From: Amycolatopsis taiwanensis DSM 45107
GTDB taxonomy: Bacteria > Actinomycetota > Actinomycetes > Mycobacteriales > Pseudonocardiaceae
DNA length: 64,000 nt
Direction: 5' to 3'
Assembly: GCF_000519205.1 (NCBI RefSeq)
Contig: NZ_JAFB01000005.1
Location: 338,319-402,318, forward strand
Every line of letters starts with the position of its first letter. Within the stretch, counting starts at the first letter, position 1. A model generated the notes under the pieces. It saw only the letters and a program-made list of their open reading frames with translations. It was not told the DNA's origin and made no database searches. Below, in pieces: positions 17,594 to 25,836 of the stretch. Position numbers and translations under genes: made by a program.

Positions 17594-19183
17594 GTGAACG
17601 AGAAGCGGCACGAGCAACCCGGCGCCGCCCGCGTCGGCGTTCGCGCGCCAGGGGCTTCCCTGGCACCGGGCAGCGTCGTCGGCGATGGCAGGTATCGGCT
17701 GCTCGCTCAGTTCGGTATCGACGAGCGTGCCGGCGCCCATCTCTGGCGGGCACGCGACGGGCAACTTCGCCGGGATGTCGCGCTGACGCTGCTGGTTGGT
17801 GACCCGGCCGATGCGGAATCCGCGCGAATGGCGCGCAAGACCCTGGAGCGCGCGGCGCATGCCGCGCAGTTTCACCACGATGGCGTCGCCCGCGTGCTCG
17901 ACGTGCTCAGCCTGGGTAACGGCATCACCTCCAGCGAGGGCCTGCTGGGCGTCGTGGTCACCGAGTGGACCAAGGGCACCGATCTGGTCGACCTGGTCGC
18001 CGAGCATCCGGTGGCCCCGCTGCCCGCGGCCCGCATGGTCGGCAAGCTCGCCGAGGCGATCGAGCGCGCGCACCAGTCGGGCCTGGTGCTGGGTCTGGAC
18101 CACCCGCAGCGGTTACGGCTCACCACCGATGGCACGTTGCGGCTCGCCTTCCCCGGCCCCCTGCCCGACGCCACGCTGCGCGACGACGTCAAGGCGATCG
18201 GCGCCGTGCTGTATCTGCTGCTGACCGGCCGGTGGGCACTGCCCGGTGGGCCGGCGGCGCTCCCGTCCGCGCCGCACACGCCCAACGGCCGTCTGGTGCC
18301 ACCTCGTGCGCTCCAGCCGCAGGTCCCGATCGAGCTGTCCGCGCTGGCGGTCCGCACCATCGAAGACGGCGGCCACGGCGGAATCCGCACCAGCGCGGCG
18401 ATCCTGCGCGCCCTGGAGATGGCCGTGGAGGCCGAGGAACGGACCCAGCTGATCCAGGCGCAGGCCGCGGCCGGGGTCAGGCCGGACGATGACGGGACGG
18501 TCTGGACGACCAAGCGGCCGGTGAAGGACCGGGCCCGGCGGCGAAAGCTGGCCCTGGGCGTGACCGCGCTGGTGGTGGCCGCGGTAGCCATCCTGGCCTG
18601 GCTTGGCATGCTCGCGATCAGCTTCTTCCAGACCGATCCGGACACCGGTCCGCCGCTCAACCTGGCGACGCCGACGGCCACGGCCCCGCCGCCGAACAGC
18701 GCCGCGCCGCCACCCCCGCCACCACCAGGGCAGGCCCAGATCGGCGCCGCGGTCGTGCCGACCAAGGTCAGCGTGTACAACCCCGACGGCGATGGGGACA
18801 ACACCAGCCGGGCCAACAAGACCATCGACGGCGATCCGAGCAGCACCTGGCGCACCGACCAGTACAACCAGCAGTTCCCGACGGTCAAGAAGGGCGTGGG
18901 CCTGATCGCGACCTTCAACGATCCGGTCAACCTGGCGAAGGTCACCATCGCGGGCGGCTCCGCGGACACCGTGGTCGAGCTCCGCACCGCCGACTCCGCC
19001 AACCCGGACCTGTCCGCCACGCACGTGGTCGGCACGGCCACGCTGAACGGCCCGTCCACCGACATCACGCTCCAGCAGCCGCAGCGCACCCAGTACGTGA
19101 TCGTGTGGATCACGCAGCTGGCCAAGAACGGCGGCAAGTACCAGTCGCAGATCGGCGAGCTGACCTTCCTGCCGGCCACCTGA
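17594..19183 (+). CDS. Membrane pseudokinase of the MurJ complex
   Basis: About 529 residues. The N-terminal third resembles a Ser/Thr protein kinase lobe (GDGRYRLLAQFGIDERAGAH, then LRRDVALTLL) but lacks the HRD and DFG catalytic motifs: the catalytic loop position reads GLVLGLDHPQRLRLT. This is a pseudokinase as in the C-terminal part of mycobacterial MviN (Rv3910), which binds FhaA when phosphorylated. A membrane helix (LALGVTALVVAAVAILAWLG) leads to a Pro-rich linker and an extracellular discoidin-like beta domain. GTG 17594 has GAGAGAG six bases upstream; GTG 17573 would be seven residues longer with no ribosome site. Confidence 0.85.
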   Translation: MNEKRHEQPGAARVGVRAPGASLAPGSVVGDGRYRLLAQFGIDERAGAHLWRARDGQLRRDVALTLLVGDPADAESARMARKTLERAAHAAQFHHDGVARVLDVLSLGNGITSSEGLLGVVVTEWTKGTDLVDLVAEHPVAPLPAARMVGKLAEAIERAHQSGLVLGLDHPQRLRLTTDGTLRLAFPGPLPDATLRDDVKAIGAVLYLLLTGRWALPGGPAALPSAPHTPNGRLVPPRALQPQVPIELSALAVRTIEDGGHGGIRTSAAILRALEMAVEAEERTQLIQAQAAAGVRPDDDGTVWTTKRPVKDRARRRKLALGVTALVVAAVAILAWLGMLAISFFQTDPDTGPPLNLATPTATAPPPNSAAPPPPPPPGQAQIGAAVVPTKVSVYNPDGDGDNTSRANKTIDGDPSSTWRTDQYNQQFPTVKKGVGLIATFNDPVNLAKVTIAGGSADTVVELRTADSANPDLSATHVVGTATLNGPSTDITLQQPQRTQYVIVWITQLAKNGGKYQSQIGELTFLPAT

Positions 19184-19259
19184 GGATCTCCACCGCGCTC
19201 TCGCCGAAGAGTCACGGCCTCGCAGACGCCCGCCGGTTCAGAACAGTAGGCTCCATCGG

Positions 19260-19868
19260 GTGACCGCAGCTGTACCGACCGACGCCGATCTCATCACGCG
19301 GCACGCGTCAGGTGATCCCCAAGCGTTCAGCGAACTGGTGCGGCGGCATCGCGACCGGATGTGGGCGGTAGCGATGCGCACGCTGCGCGACCCCGAAGAG
19401 GCGGCCGACGCCCTGCAGGACGCGTTCATCTCCGCCTTCCGTGCCGCCGGGAACTTCCGAGCCGAGTCCCAGGTGACCACCTGGCTGCACCGGATCGTGG
19501 TGAACGCATGCCTGGACCGGGTGCGTCGCAAACAATCCAGGCCCACGGTGCCGCTGGGGGAAAGCGGGCTCAACGAGCCCGCCACCCCACGCGACTCGAT
19601 ATCCGACCGGGAGACCCGCCTGGTCGTCAAGGAGGCGCTGGACCAACTGCCGGAGGATCAGCGCGCGCCGATCGTGCTGGTCGACATCGAGGGGTACTCG
19701 GTGAGCGAGACCGCTCGACTGCTCGGCATCGCCGAGGGCACGGTCAAGAGCAGATGTGCTCGAGGTCGCGCAAAACTGGCCAAAGTTCTCGGTCACCTGC
19801 GGAACCCCGATGCGATTGCGAACGTCCCAGGTCCCGAAAGCAAACGACCGCGGCGGGGGGATGCATGA
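19260..19868 (+). CDS. sigM: ECF RNA polymerase sigma factor SigM
   Basis: A 202-residue extracytoplasmic-function sigma factor. Region 2 spans ELVRRHRDRMWAVAMRTLRD to VTTWLHRIVVNACLDRVRRK; region 4 contains QLPEDQRAPIVLVDIEGYS and the helix-turn-helix VSETARLLGIAEGTVKSR. The order murJ, pseudokinase, sigM, anti-sigma, trxB matches Rv3910-Rv3913, which supports SigM. Mycobacterial SigM responds late in stress and controls envelope and secretion genes. Start is GTG 19260. The anti-sigma gene follows after 82 bp. Confidence 0.92.
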   Translation: MTAAVPTDADLITRHASGDPQAFSELVRRHRDRMWAVAMRTLRDPEEAADALQDAFISAFRAAGNFRAESQVTTWLHRIVVNACLDRVRRKQSRPTVPLGESGLNEPATPRDSISDRETRLVVKEALDQLPEDQRAPIVLVDIEGYSVSETARLLGIAEGTVKSRCARGRAKLAKVLGHLRNPDAIANVPGPESKRPRRGDA

Positions 19869-19950
19869 GCGACACCCAGGAAACTCGGCTCGTGCGACCC
19901 GACCAGGTGGGGATGCCCCGCAGGACGCTGTCGGGCGAGAGGGAGGGACG

Positions 19951-20697
19951 ATGACGGACGAGAGTCGGGGGATCGAGGCTGCCGGTCCGCCGTGGTCTGT
20001 CGATCTGCTCGCCGACCTGCAGGCCGGGGTACTCGACGAGGCCGAGGCGCAGCGGCTGTGGCCGCAGGTCAACGCGGATCCCGAAGCGCGAGCGATCATC
20101 GAGGCGCTCGAATCGACGACCGCCGACCTGGCCGCCCTGGGGTCGGCACCCGCCCCGCCGATGCCGGACGACGTGGCCGCGCGGCTCGACGCGGCACTTG
20201 CCAGGGAAGCCGAGCAGGCCTTCGGCCTGGCGCCGGTGGTAAGCATCGATGCCGCACGACGCCGCCGCAACAAGCGCATCGGGTGGATCAGCGGGCTGGT
20301 CGCGGTGGCGGCCGCGGCGGTGGTCGCCGTGGCGGTCGCACTGCCGAACGGCGGGACCACCGGTGGTAACCCCGTCGCGCAGCCCCCGCAGGCCGGCCAG
20401 GGGGGCCCGCTCGTGGTGCAATCCGACCATCCGGAAGCGGTGGTCGGCCAGCTGAACGGGTCGAAGGACTACGGCGGGCTCGGCAGCGCGGACAAGCTCG
20501 CCGCCTGCCTGCAGGCCGCGGGGTTCGCGCCCACCGCCAGTCCGATCGGGGTTCGCCCAGGCACGATCGACGGTCAGCAGGCCGTCCTCGTGCTGCTGAC
20601 CACCGGCAAGACCGCGCAATTCCGACTTGTCGCGTTCGCTCCCACGTGCGGCGCGGGTAACAGCGGCGTCCTGCTGGACAAGGTGATCGGCAACTAG
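19951..20697 (+). CDS. Anti-sigma-M factor
   Basis: A 248-residue bitopic membrane protein. The cytoplasmic N-terminal part (SVDLLADLQAGVLDEAEAQR) resembles anti-sigma domains that hold ECF factors inactive. One membrane helix lies at about residues 108-130 (IGWISGLVAVAAAAVVAVAV) and an extracytoplasmic domain of about 115 residues follows, with two cysteines (AACLQAAG and FAPTCGAG) that may form a disulfide. It lies directly after sigM and corresponds to Rv3912/RsmA. ATG 19951 is preceded by the strong ribosome site GAGAGGGAGGGACG. Longer frames upstream overlap sigM and are rejected. Confidence 0.85.
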   Translation: MTDESRGIEAAGPPWSVDLLADLQAGVLDEAEAQRLWPQVNADPEARAIIEALESTTADLAALGSAPAPPMPDDVAARLDAALAREAEQAFGLAPVVSIDAARRRRNKRIGWISGLVAVAAAAVVAVAVALPNGGTTGGNPVAQPPQAGQGGPLVVQSDHPEAVVGQLNGSKDYGGLGSADKLAACLQAAGFAPTASPIGVRPGTIDGQQAVLVLLTTGKTAQFRLVAFAPTCGAGNSGVLLDKVIGN

Positions 20698-20799
20698 CTG
20701 GGGGTCGACCGGACTTGCTCACCAGTCGGCCCTGTGGAAGCGAGCCTCCCACAGGGCCGCCGTACGGGGCCGCACTGATTTCGCCGGCCTCGCCGCTGG

Positions 20800-21260
20800 T
20801 CAGTCGAGGCAGAACTCGTTGCCCTCGGGGTCGGCCAGCACGATGTGACCGGCGCCGAGCGGGGGAGCCGGCTCGTAGCGACGTATCCGGGTCGCTCCCA
20901 GCGCGACGAGCCGGTCACACTCGGCCTCCAGCGCCGCCATCCGCTCCTCTCCGTGCAGTCCGGGAGCCGCACGGACATCGAGGTGGACGCGGTTCTTGGC
21001 GGCTTTGCCCTCCGGCACCTGCTGGAAGAACAGCCGTGGGCCATGCCCGTCCGGGTCCTCGACGGCCGATCTCGTGTTGCGCTGGTCCTCCGGTACGCCG
21101 ACCCGCGCGAGGAAGTCGTCCCACGCGGCCAGCGGGTCGACACCCTCGGGCAGATCGACTCCGGGCGGGCCGGGATGTACGTAGCCCAGTACGTCGCGCC
21201 AGAAGGACGACAGCGCCCTCGGTCGCGGGCGTCGAAGGTGACCTGGGTGTGGCGGCTCAT
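20800..21260 (-). pseudogene. VOC (glyoxalase-like) protein with a frameshift
   Basis: Reading from ATG 21260 the protein starts MSRHTQVTFDARD, then leaves the conserved frame. The following codons in the next frame read RALSSFWRDVLGY and continue intact to the end as EDPDGHGPRLFFQQVPEG and IVLADPEGNEFCLD, a typical glyoxalase/bleomycin-resistance (VOC) domain of about 150 residues. The break lies near 21220 on the plus strand, in GACCGAGG, where one extra C would restore the frame (ARDPRAL). This is a recent single-base loss or a sequencing error. The ATG overlaps the stop of the upstream DinB gene (ATGA), so the pair formed an operon. Confidence 0.8.
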
Positions 21261-21835
21261 CGGGTTGTTCCGTTCGTGGCGGGTTTCGTGTGCAGGTAGA
21301 GGTCGCGCAGCAGGCAAACCTCGGACAGGTGGTGGATCAGCTCGCGGTTGATGTGCAACACCAGCGCTGCCATCGGATGCTCCGCATACGGTCCCTCCGC
21401 CTCCCCGCACGGGCGGGCGAGACCGGTTTCGCCGAGCGACTCGACGCCGGCCGACCACGTGGCGTATTCGGACTCGAGCTGGGCCAGCGCCGCGGCGGCG
21501 GTCGGGGCGTACTCGAACGACTGATAGTCGGTGGACGCGCGACCGAAGTGCGCGGCATTGCGCATCGCAAGCACGCCGACGATCACGTGTCCGAGCCGCC
21601 AGGCGATCGTCGTGAACGGTGCCGGGTCGGGCATGGGTATCGCGAAATCGATGGTCATCGCGCCGGATCCGGCCTGCACCGGTGCGGTGCCGGTACCGCG
21701 TGGACGCACGTTCCAGCAGCCGGGCGCCGGCTCCCAGAAGTACTCGTCGTCGGTGAGTCCGTCGAGGCGACCGCGCAGCTGGTTGGTCCAATGCCAATCG
21801 ATCTGTTCGCGGAGTTGCGAGTTCCAATCGGTCAT
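21257..21835 (-). CDS. DinB-family protein
   Basis: A 192-residue four-helix-bundle protein of the DinB/YfiT metal-dependent superfamily, whose known members are thiol transferases and similar enzymes. The conserved histidines can be placed in NSQLREQIDWHWTNQLRGRL, AWRLGHVIVGVL and LVLHINRELIHHLSEVCLLR, the last two matching the usual metal-binding positions. It overlaps the VOC gene by four bases and starts 62 bp from the divergent WYL regulator, which probably controls it. Substrate unknown. Confidence 0.88.
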   Translation of the reverse strand: MTDWNSQLREQIDWHWTNQLRGRLDGLTDDEYFWEPAPGCWNVRPRGTGTAPVQAGSGAMTIDFAIPMPDPAPFTTIAWRLGHVIVGVLAMRNAAHFGRASTDYQSFEYAPTAAAALAQLESEYATWSAGVESLGETGLARPCGEAEGPYAEHPMAALVLHINRELIHHLSEVCLLRDLYLHTKPATNGTTR

Positions 21836-21897
21836 GGTCCCAGCCTGTCGCAGATAGCGGACAGGATCGTTCCGTGATCAATGGAACAATCGAGCAC

Positions 21898-22872
21898 ATG
21901 ACCGTCGAGGCGACGACCGAGCGGGTGCTGCGGTTACTGGCGCTGCTGCAACGGCGGCCGTCCTGGACCGCCACCGAGCTCGCCGCCGAACTGGGCGTCA
22001 CCGACCGTTCGGTGCGCCGTGACGTGGAGCGGCTGCGCGCGCTCGGCTACCCCGTGCACGCGACGGCTGGCGTCGGTGGCGGCTACCAGCTCGGCGCGGG
22101 CACCCGCCTGCCGCCGCTGCTCCTCGACGACGATGAGGCGATCGCGACGGCGGTTTCCCTGCGCCTGGCGTCGGGAGGCACGGTCGCCGGGGCAGGCGAG
22201 GCGGCCCTGCGGGCGCTCGCGAAGCTCGACCAGGTGATGCCGCCCCGGCTGCGCGCCGAGGTACGGGCGGTGCACGGCGCCACCGAGACCCTCGTCGATC
22301 CCGGGATCAAGGTCGACCCGGAGCTGCTGGTGACGCTCGCGCGGGCCTGCCGCGACGCCGTGCGGGTGCGGTTCTCCTACACCGGCCGTGACGGCGGGGA
22401 GCGCGAGCGCATGGTCGAGCCGGTGCGGATGGTCGCCACCAGCCGCCGCTGGTACCTGATGGCCTGGGACCTCGACCGTGCGGACTGGCGCACCTTCCGA
22501 CTGGACCGGATGCGCGAGGTGGTGGCGACGACCTGGCGCTTCCGAGCGAGGGAGCATCCGGACCCGGTCGCCCACGTCCAGCGGTCCACGGCCGAGGCGC
22601 CGTACCGGTATCTCGCCCGGGTGCGGGTGCGCGCCCGGGCCGGCCAGGTGCGGGAGCTGGTGCCGCCGCAAGCCGGACGTGTCGAGGACGACCGCGACGG
22701 GTGGTGCGTGCTCGTCGCCGGTGGAGACGACCTGGACTGGATGGCCATGCATGTCGCCCGGCTGGGTTTCGAGGCAGAAGTGCTGGAGCCGCCGGAGCTG
22801 CGGGAAGCCGCCGCCCGGCTCGCCCGTCGCCTCGCGGCGATGGCCAGGGCCGGGCGCGCCGAGGCCAATTAG
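21898..22872 (+). CDS. WYL-domain transcriptional regulator (YafY type)
   Basis: A 324-residue regulator. Residues 1-60 are an HTH_11 winged helix (WTATELAAELGVTDRSVRRD). The middle and C-terminal parts form a WYL ligand-sensing domain with TSRRWYLMAWDLDRADWRTF, where RWYL carries the signature, and a WCX-like tail (LVAGGDDLDWMAMHVARLG). ATG 21898 is chosen; a GTG at 21874 in frame is possible but lacks a ribosome site. The gene is divergent from the DinB-VOC pair and likely represses or activates it in response to a small ligand. Confidence 0.88.
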   Translation: MTVEATTERVLRLLALLQRRPSWTATELAAELGVTDRSVRRDVERLRALGYPVHATAGVGGGYQLGAGTRLPPLLLDDDEAIATAVSLRLASGGTVAGAGEAALRALAKLDQVMPPRLRAEVRAVHGATETLVDPGIKVDPELLVTLARACRDAVRVRFSYTGRDGGERERMVEPVRMVATSRRWYLMAWDLDRADWRTFRLDRMREVVATTWRFRAREHPDPVAHVQRSTAEAPYRYLARVRVRARAGQVRELVPPQAGRVEDDRDGWCVLVAGGDDLDWMAMHVARLGFEAEVLEPPELREAAARLARRLAAMARAGRAEAN

Positions 22873-22898
22873 GGACCGCCGGCACGCCCGAGCGCCGT

Positions 22899-23246
22899 TC
22901 ACCGCCGCGCGTGCCGCAGCGAGTGAGCGGCGAAGGCGAGACACGCGAAGACAACCGCCACTCCGATGACGACCGGCGCCGGGGCCGTCAAGCCGTTCAG
23001 CGCCAAGTACCACACGGGTAGGTAGACGGCCTGGAAAAGCCGTTGAGTGCGCCCGATCTCGCCCAGCGCCGGGGCAAGTGACGGAAGGACCGCCAGCACC
23101 CCGGCGGCCGACAGCAGCGCGAGCCGGGTGAGGACGAAGGCGGCATCGGGCGCCAGCCCCGGCCACACGAACGTCCGCAATGGATAGTCGAGGTACATCA
23201 GCGCACCGGCCGCGGTCACGGCCAGGACCGGCAGCGTGATCAGCAC
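22899..23246 (-). CDS. Small integral membrane protein, possibly truncated
   Basis: A 115-residue protein with three or four hydrophobic segments (LITLPVLAVTAAGALMYLDY, LTRLALLSAAGVLAVLP and APVVIGVAVVFACLAFAAHS). I do not recognise the family. The reading frame continues upstream of GTG 23246 as NSCLLLPF, which looks like the natural first membrane segment, yet no usual start codon is available because the DNA there now belongs to a LuxR gene fragment on the other strand. The N-terminus was probably lost in the same deletion that removed the front of that gene. Confidence 0.55.
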   Translation of the reverse strand: MLITLPVLAVTAAGALMYLDYPLRTFVWPGLAPDAAFVLTRLALLSAAGVLAVLPSLAPALGEIGRTQRLFQAVYLPVWYLALNGLTAPAPVVIGVAVVFACLAFAAHSLRHARR

Positions 23247-23502
23247 GAACGGCAGCAGCAGGCAGCTGTTGCGCCGTCCCAGCGATCGGGTGCACCGGCT
23301 GTCCTACCGGGAACGGGAGGTGCTCGCGCTGATCGCGGAAGGGCACTCCAACACCGCGATCGCCAAGCGGCTCGTCGTGTCCGAGGCGGCCGTGGGCAAG
23401 CACATCGGCAACATCCTCGCCAAACTGGACCTGCCCCCGGCGGACGACGTCAACCGCCGTGTCCTCGCCGTGCTGGCCTACCTCCGGCACAGCGACGACT
23501 AG
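23236..23502 (+). pseudogene. LuxR/NarL response-regulator remnant (DNA-binding domain only)
   Basis: The 88 codons contain a complete LuxR helix-turn-helix (HRLSYREREVLALIAEGHSN, then TAIAKRLVVSEAAVGKHIGN). The normal receiver domain of about 130 residues is missing: the sequence joins at QLLRRPSDRV, which in intact NarL regulators directly follows the receiver. The start GTG at 23236 lies inside the opposite membrane-protein gene. No partner histidine kinase is nearby. The remainder is probably a deletion relic, although a lone HTH protein could still bind DNA. Confidence 0.7.
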
Positions 23503-23619
23503 CTGGTTGCTTCCGAGACGACTGTGTGACGTAACCGCCGTAGACAGAATGAGGCCGGACCGCGTGGATTGCCGGAAAAGTCGTTTCCACCGCGGAAGGG
23601 CTGGTGCCAAGATCCGCGC

Positions 23620-24141
23620 ATGTCCGTATCTCGTCGCGAACTGCTGCGCTGGCAGTTCGACCTGACCTGGTCGCTGTTCGAAGTTCATCTGGACCAGCTG
23701 GAGCCCGGGGACTTCCTGTGGGAGCCCGCGAACTGCTGCTGGACGATGCGCCGGGGCGACGACGGGGCATGGGTGCCGGACTGGGCGGACACCGAACCGG
23801 CTCCCATCCCGGTGCCCACCATCGGCTGGGTCACCTGGCACATCGGCTGGTGGTGGTCCGTGACCATCGACCACGCCCGGGGGCGGACGCCACGGGACCG
23901 GACCGAGGTCGAGTGGCCCGGCGCCGGGCAGCAGACCATCGACTGGTTGCGCGGTCTGGCCGCGGACTGGCTTGCGGTGCTGGACCGCCTCACCGACGCC
24001 GAGCTGGACGCCACCGCGCCGTTCCCGTGGCAGAACGACCCCGAGATGACCGTGGCGCACATGGCCGGCTGGGTGAACGCCGAACTCATGAAGAACGTCA
24101 CCGAGATCGGCCAACTCCGGTTGCTGCGCGCCGCCTCGTAA
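23620..24141 (+). CDS. DinB-family protein (second copy)
   Basis: A 173-residue DinB/YfiT-fold protein, diverged from the one at 21257. It starts at ATG 23620 ([20 protein letters not shown]). Candidate metal ligands are the His in [15 protein letters not shown], in [17 protein letters not shown] and in [15 protein letters not shown]. The tryptophan-rich block [10 protein letters not shown] is characteristic of the actinobacterial subgroup. It stands alone in front of trxB; the trxB promoter begins about 38 bp after its stop. Substrate unknown. Confidence 0.85.
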   Translation: MSVSRRELLRWQFDLTWSLFEVHLDQLEPGDFLWEPANCCWTMRRGDDGAWVPDWADTEPAPIPVPTIGWVTWHIGWWWSVTIDHARGRTPRDRTEVEWPGAGQQTIDWLRGLAADWLAVLDRLTDAELDATAPFPWQNDPEMTVAHMAGWVNAELMKNVTEIGQLRLLRAAS

Positions 24142-24178
24142 CCGCCGAGCCCACCCGACGCGACGCGCATCACGACCC

Positions 24179-24205
24179 GGGAACACACGACCCTACGATC
24201 GTGTT
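24179..24205 (+). promoter_or_regulatory. SigR-type promoter of trxB
   Basis: GGGAAC (24179-24184) and GTT (24203-24205) are separated by exactly 18 bases, the spacing and sequence of SigR/SigH promoters (GGGAAT-N18-GTT) that drive trxBA in Streptomyces and Mycobacterium during thiol-oxidative stress. The start codon of trxB is 38 bp downstream. Confidence 0.75.
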
Positions 24206-24242
24206 GATCCAGGTACGCGGGTCACAACGAGCGGAGGACACG

Positions 24243-25235
24243 GTGGCAGCGCAGGACGTTCGGAATCTCATCATCGTGGGATCGGGACCGGCCGGGTACA
24301 CAGCGGCCGTCTACGCCGCACGCGCCCAGCTGGAACCGCTCGTATTCGAGGGATCGCAGTTCGGCGGTGCGCTCATGACCACGACCGACGTGGAGAACTT
24401 CCCGGGGTTCCGGGACGGCATCATGGGCCCGGACCTCATGGAAGAGATGCGCAAGCAGGCCGAGCGCTTCGGTGCCGAGCTGCGCGCGGAGGACGTCGAG
24501 GAACTCGAGCTGACCGGCGACATCAAGTACGTCACCGCGAACGGCGTCCGGTACGCGGCCAGGGCCGTGATCCTGGCCATGGGTGCCGCGGCCCGGTATC
24601 TCAACGTGCCCGGTGAGCAGGAGCTGCTCGGGCACGGTGTTTCGTCGTGCGCGACCTGTGACGGCTTCTTCTTCCGTGACCAGGACATCGCGGTGATCGG
24701 CGGTGGCGACTCCGCGATGGAGGAGGCGACCTTCCTGACCAAGTTCGCCCGGTCGGTGACGATCGTGCACCGGCGGGAGGAGTTCCGCGCCTCGCGGATC
24801 ATGCTGGAGCGCGCGCGGGCGAACGAAAAGATCCGCTGGAAGCTCAACACGGTTGTCACCGAGGTGCTCGGCGACAACAAAGTCGAGGGCGTCAAGGTAC
24901 GCGACACCGTGACCGGCGAGGAGTCGACGCTCGACGTGACCGGTTACTTCGTGGCCATCGGGCACGACCCCCGCAGTGGGCTCGTGCGCGGACAGGTGGA
25001 CCTCGACGACCAGGGTTACGTGCTGACGCGGGGCCGCACCACCTACACCAGCCTCGAGGGCGTCTTCGCGGCCGGTGACCTGGTCGACCACACCTACCGG
25101 CAGGCCATCACCGCGGCGGGTCTGGGCGCCAGTGCGGCCATCGACGCCGAACGCTGGCTGGCCGAGAACGCCGGCACCGAGGTTGCCGAGATGGCTACCG
25201 AACTCGTCGGCGGCGGGTACGGCTCAGGCAAATAA
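24243..25235 (+). CDS. trxB: Thioredoxin reductase
   Basis: Flavoprotein that reduces thioredoxin with NADPH. About 330 residues from GTG 24243, which follows GAGCGGAGGACAC. The FAD-binding motif [20 protein letters not shown] is at the N-terminus, the redox-active disulfide CATC in [15 protein letters not shown] at about residues 137-140, the NADPH-binding [13 protein letters not shown] next, and the second FAD motif [16 protein letters not shown] near the end. A C-terminal tail of about 25 residues is slightly longer than usual. It shares the SigR-type promoter with trxA 63 bp downstream. Confidence 0.97.
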   Translation: MAAQDVRNLIIVGSGPAGYTAAVYAARAQLEPLVFEGSQFGGALMTTTDVENFPGFRDGIMGPDLMEEMRKQAERFGAELRAEDVEELELTGDIKYVTANGVRYAARAVILAMGAAARYLNVPGEQELLGHGVSSCATCDGFFFRDQDIAVIGGGDSAMEEATFLTKFARSVTIVHRREEFRASRIMLERARANEKIRWKLNTVVTEVLGDNKVEGVKVRDTVTGEESTLDVTGYFVAIGHDPRSGLVRGQVDLDDQGYVLTRGRTTYTSLEGVFAAGDLVDHTYRQAITAAGLGASAAIDAERWLAENAGTEVAEMATELVGGGYGSGK

Positions 25236-25298
25236 AGGGGGTCTGCCCCCACCGGCACTGCCACAAGCGAGCAGGTCGCTCAAAGTAAAGGAGACACC

Positions 25299-25625
25299 AT
25301 GTCCGACACCGTCAAGGTGACCGACGCCAGCTTCGCTGACGACGTGCTGACCAGCGAAAAGCCGGTCCTGGTCGACTTTTGGGCGACCTGGTGCGGGCCG
25401 TGCAAGATGGTCGCGCCGGTGCTCGAGGAGATCGCCACGGAGCACAAGGAGAAGCTCACCATCGCGAAGCTCGACATCGACCAGAACCCCGGCACCGCGC
25501 GGGATTACCAGGTCATGTCGATTCCCACGCTGATCCTGTTCCAGGGCGGCAAGCCGGTGAAGCAGATCGTCGGTGCCAAGCCGAAGGCGGCGCTGCTGGC
25601 CGACCTTTCGGACGTGCTTGCCTAG
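25299..25625 (+). CDS. trxA: Thioredoxin
   Basis: Small redox protein of 108 residues that reduces protein disulfides and is recharged by TrxB. The active site is canonical, [19 protein letters not shown], and the cis-Pro loop reads [16 protein letters not shown] 25299 follows AAAGGAGACACC, an excellent ribosome site. In the trxB-trxA gap there is a hairpin (GGGGG facing CCCCC) and a sequence resembling the dispersed repeat at 2694, which might reduce or stabilise the downstream message. Confidence 0.97.
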   Translation: MSDTVKVTDASFADDVLTSEKPVLVDFWATWCGPCKMVAPVLEEIATEHKEKLTIAKLDIDQNPGTARDYQVMSIPTLILFQGGKPVKQIVGAKPKAALLADLSDVLA

Positions 25626-25642
25626 TTTTGGTTAGCAACCCG

Positions 25643-25684
25643 AACCCGGGGGTATGCGTCTTTAGCAGAGGTGGCCCCCGGGTT
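25643..25684 (+). terminator. Terminator after trxA
   Basis: AACCCGGGGG (25643-25652) pairs perfectly with CCCCCGGGTT (25675-25684), followed by TCTTCCTGTT. It lies 18 bp after the trxA stop. Confidence 0.75.
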
Positions 25685-25836
25685 TCTTCCTGTTCACTGT
25701 CCGTGCGGGGCGCACCCACCGGCCCCACGCGGCTACGGAGAGTCCGCAGGGCAGAATAGGAAACTGGGCGAGCGCCCGGGACTTTGTTTGCGCCGCACCG
25801 ATTCGCCTTCGGTGCCCAAGGAAGAGCGAGGAGTGC

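Noticed and set aside
16325..18103. 592-codon open frame opposite murJ
   Set aside because: Gln/His-rich shadow frame of murJ and the pseudokinase gene.
20694..22001. 435-codon open frame covering the DinB and VOC genes
   Set aside because: It only joins out-of-frame pieces; the true genes are in two other frames with overlapping ATGA.
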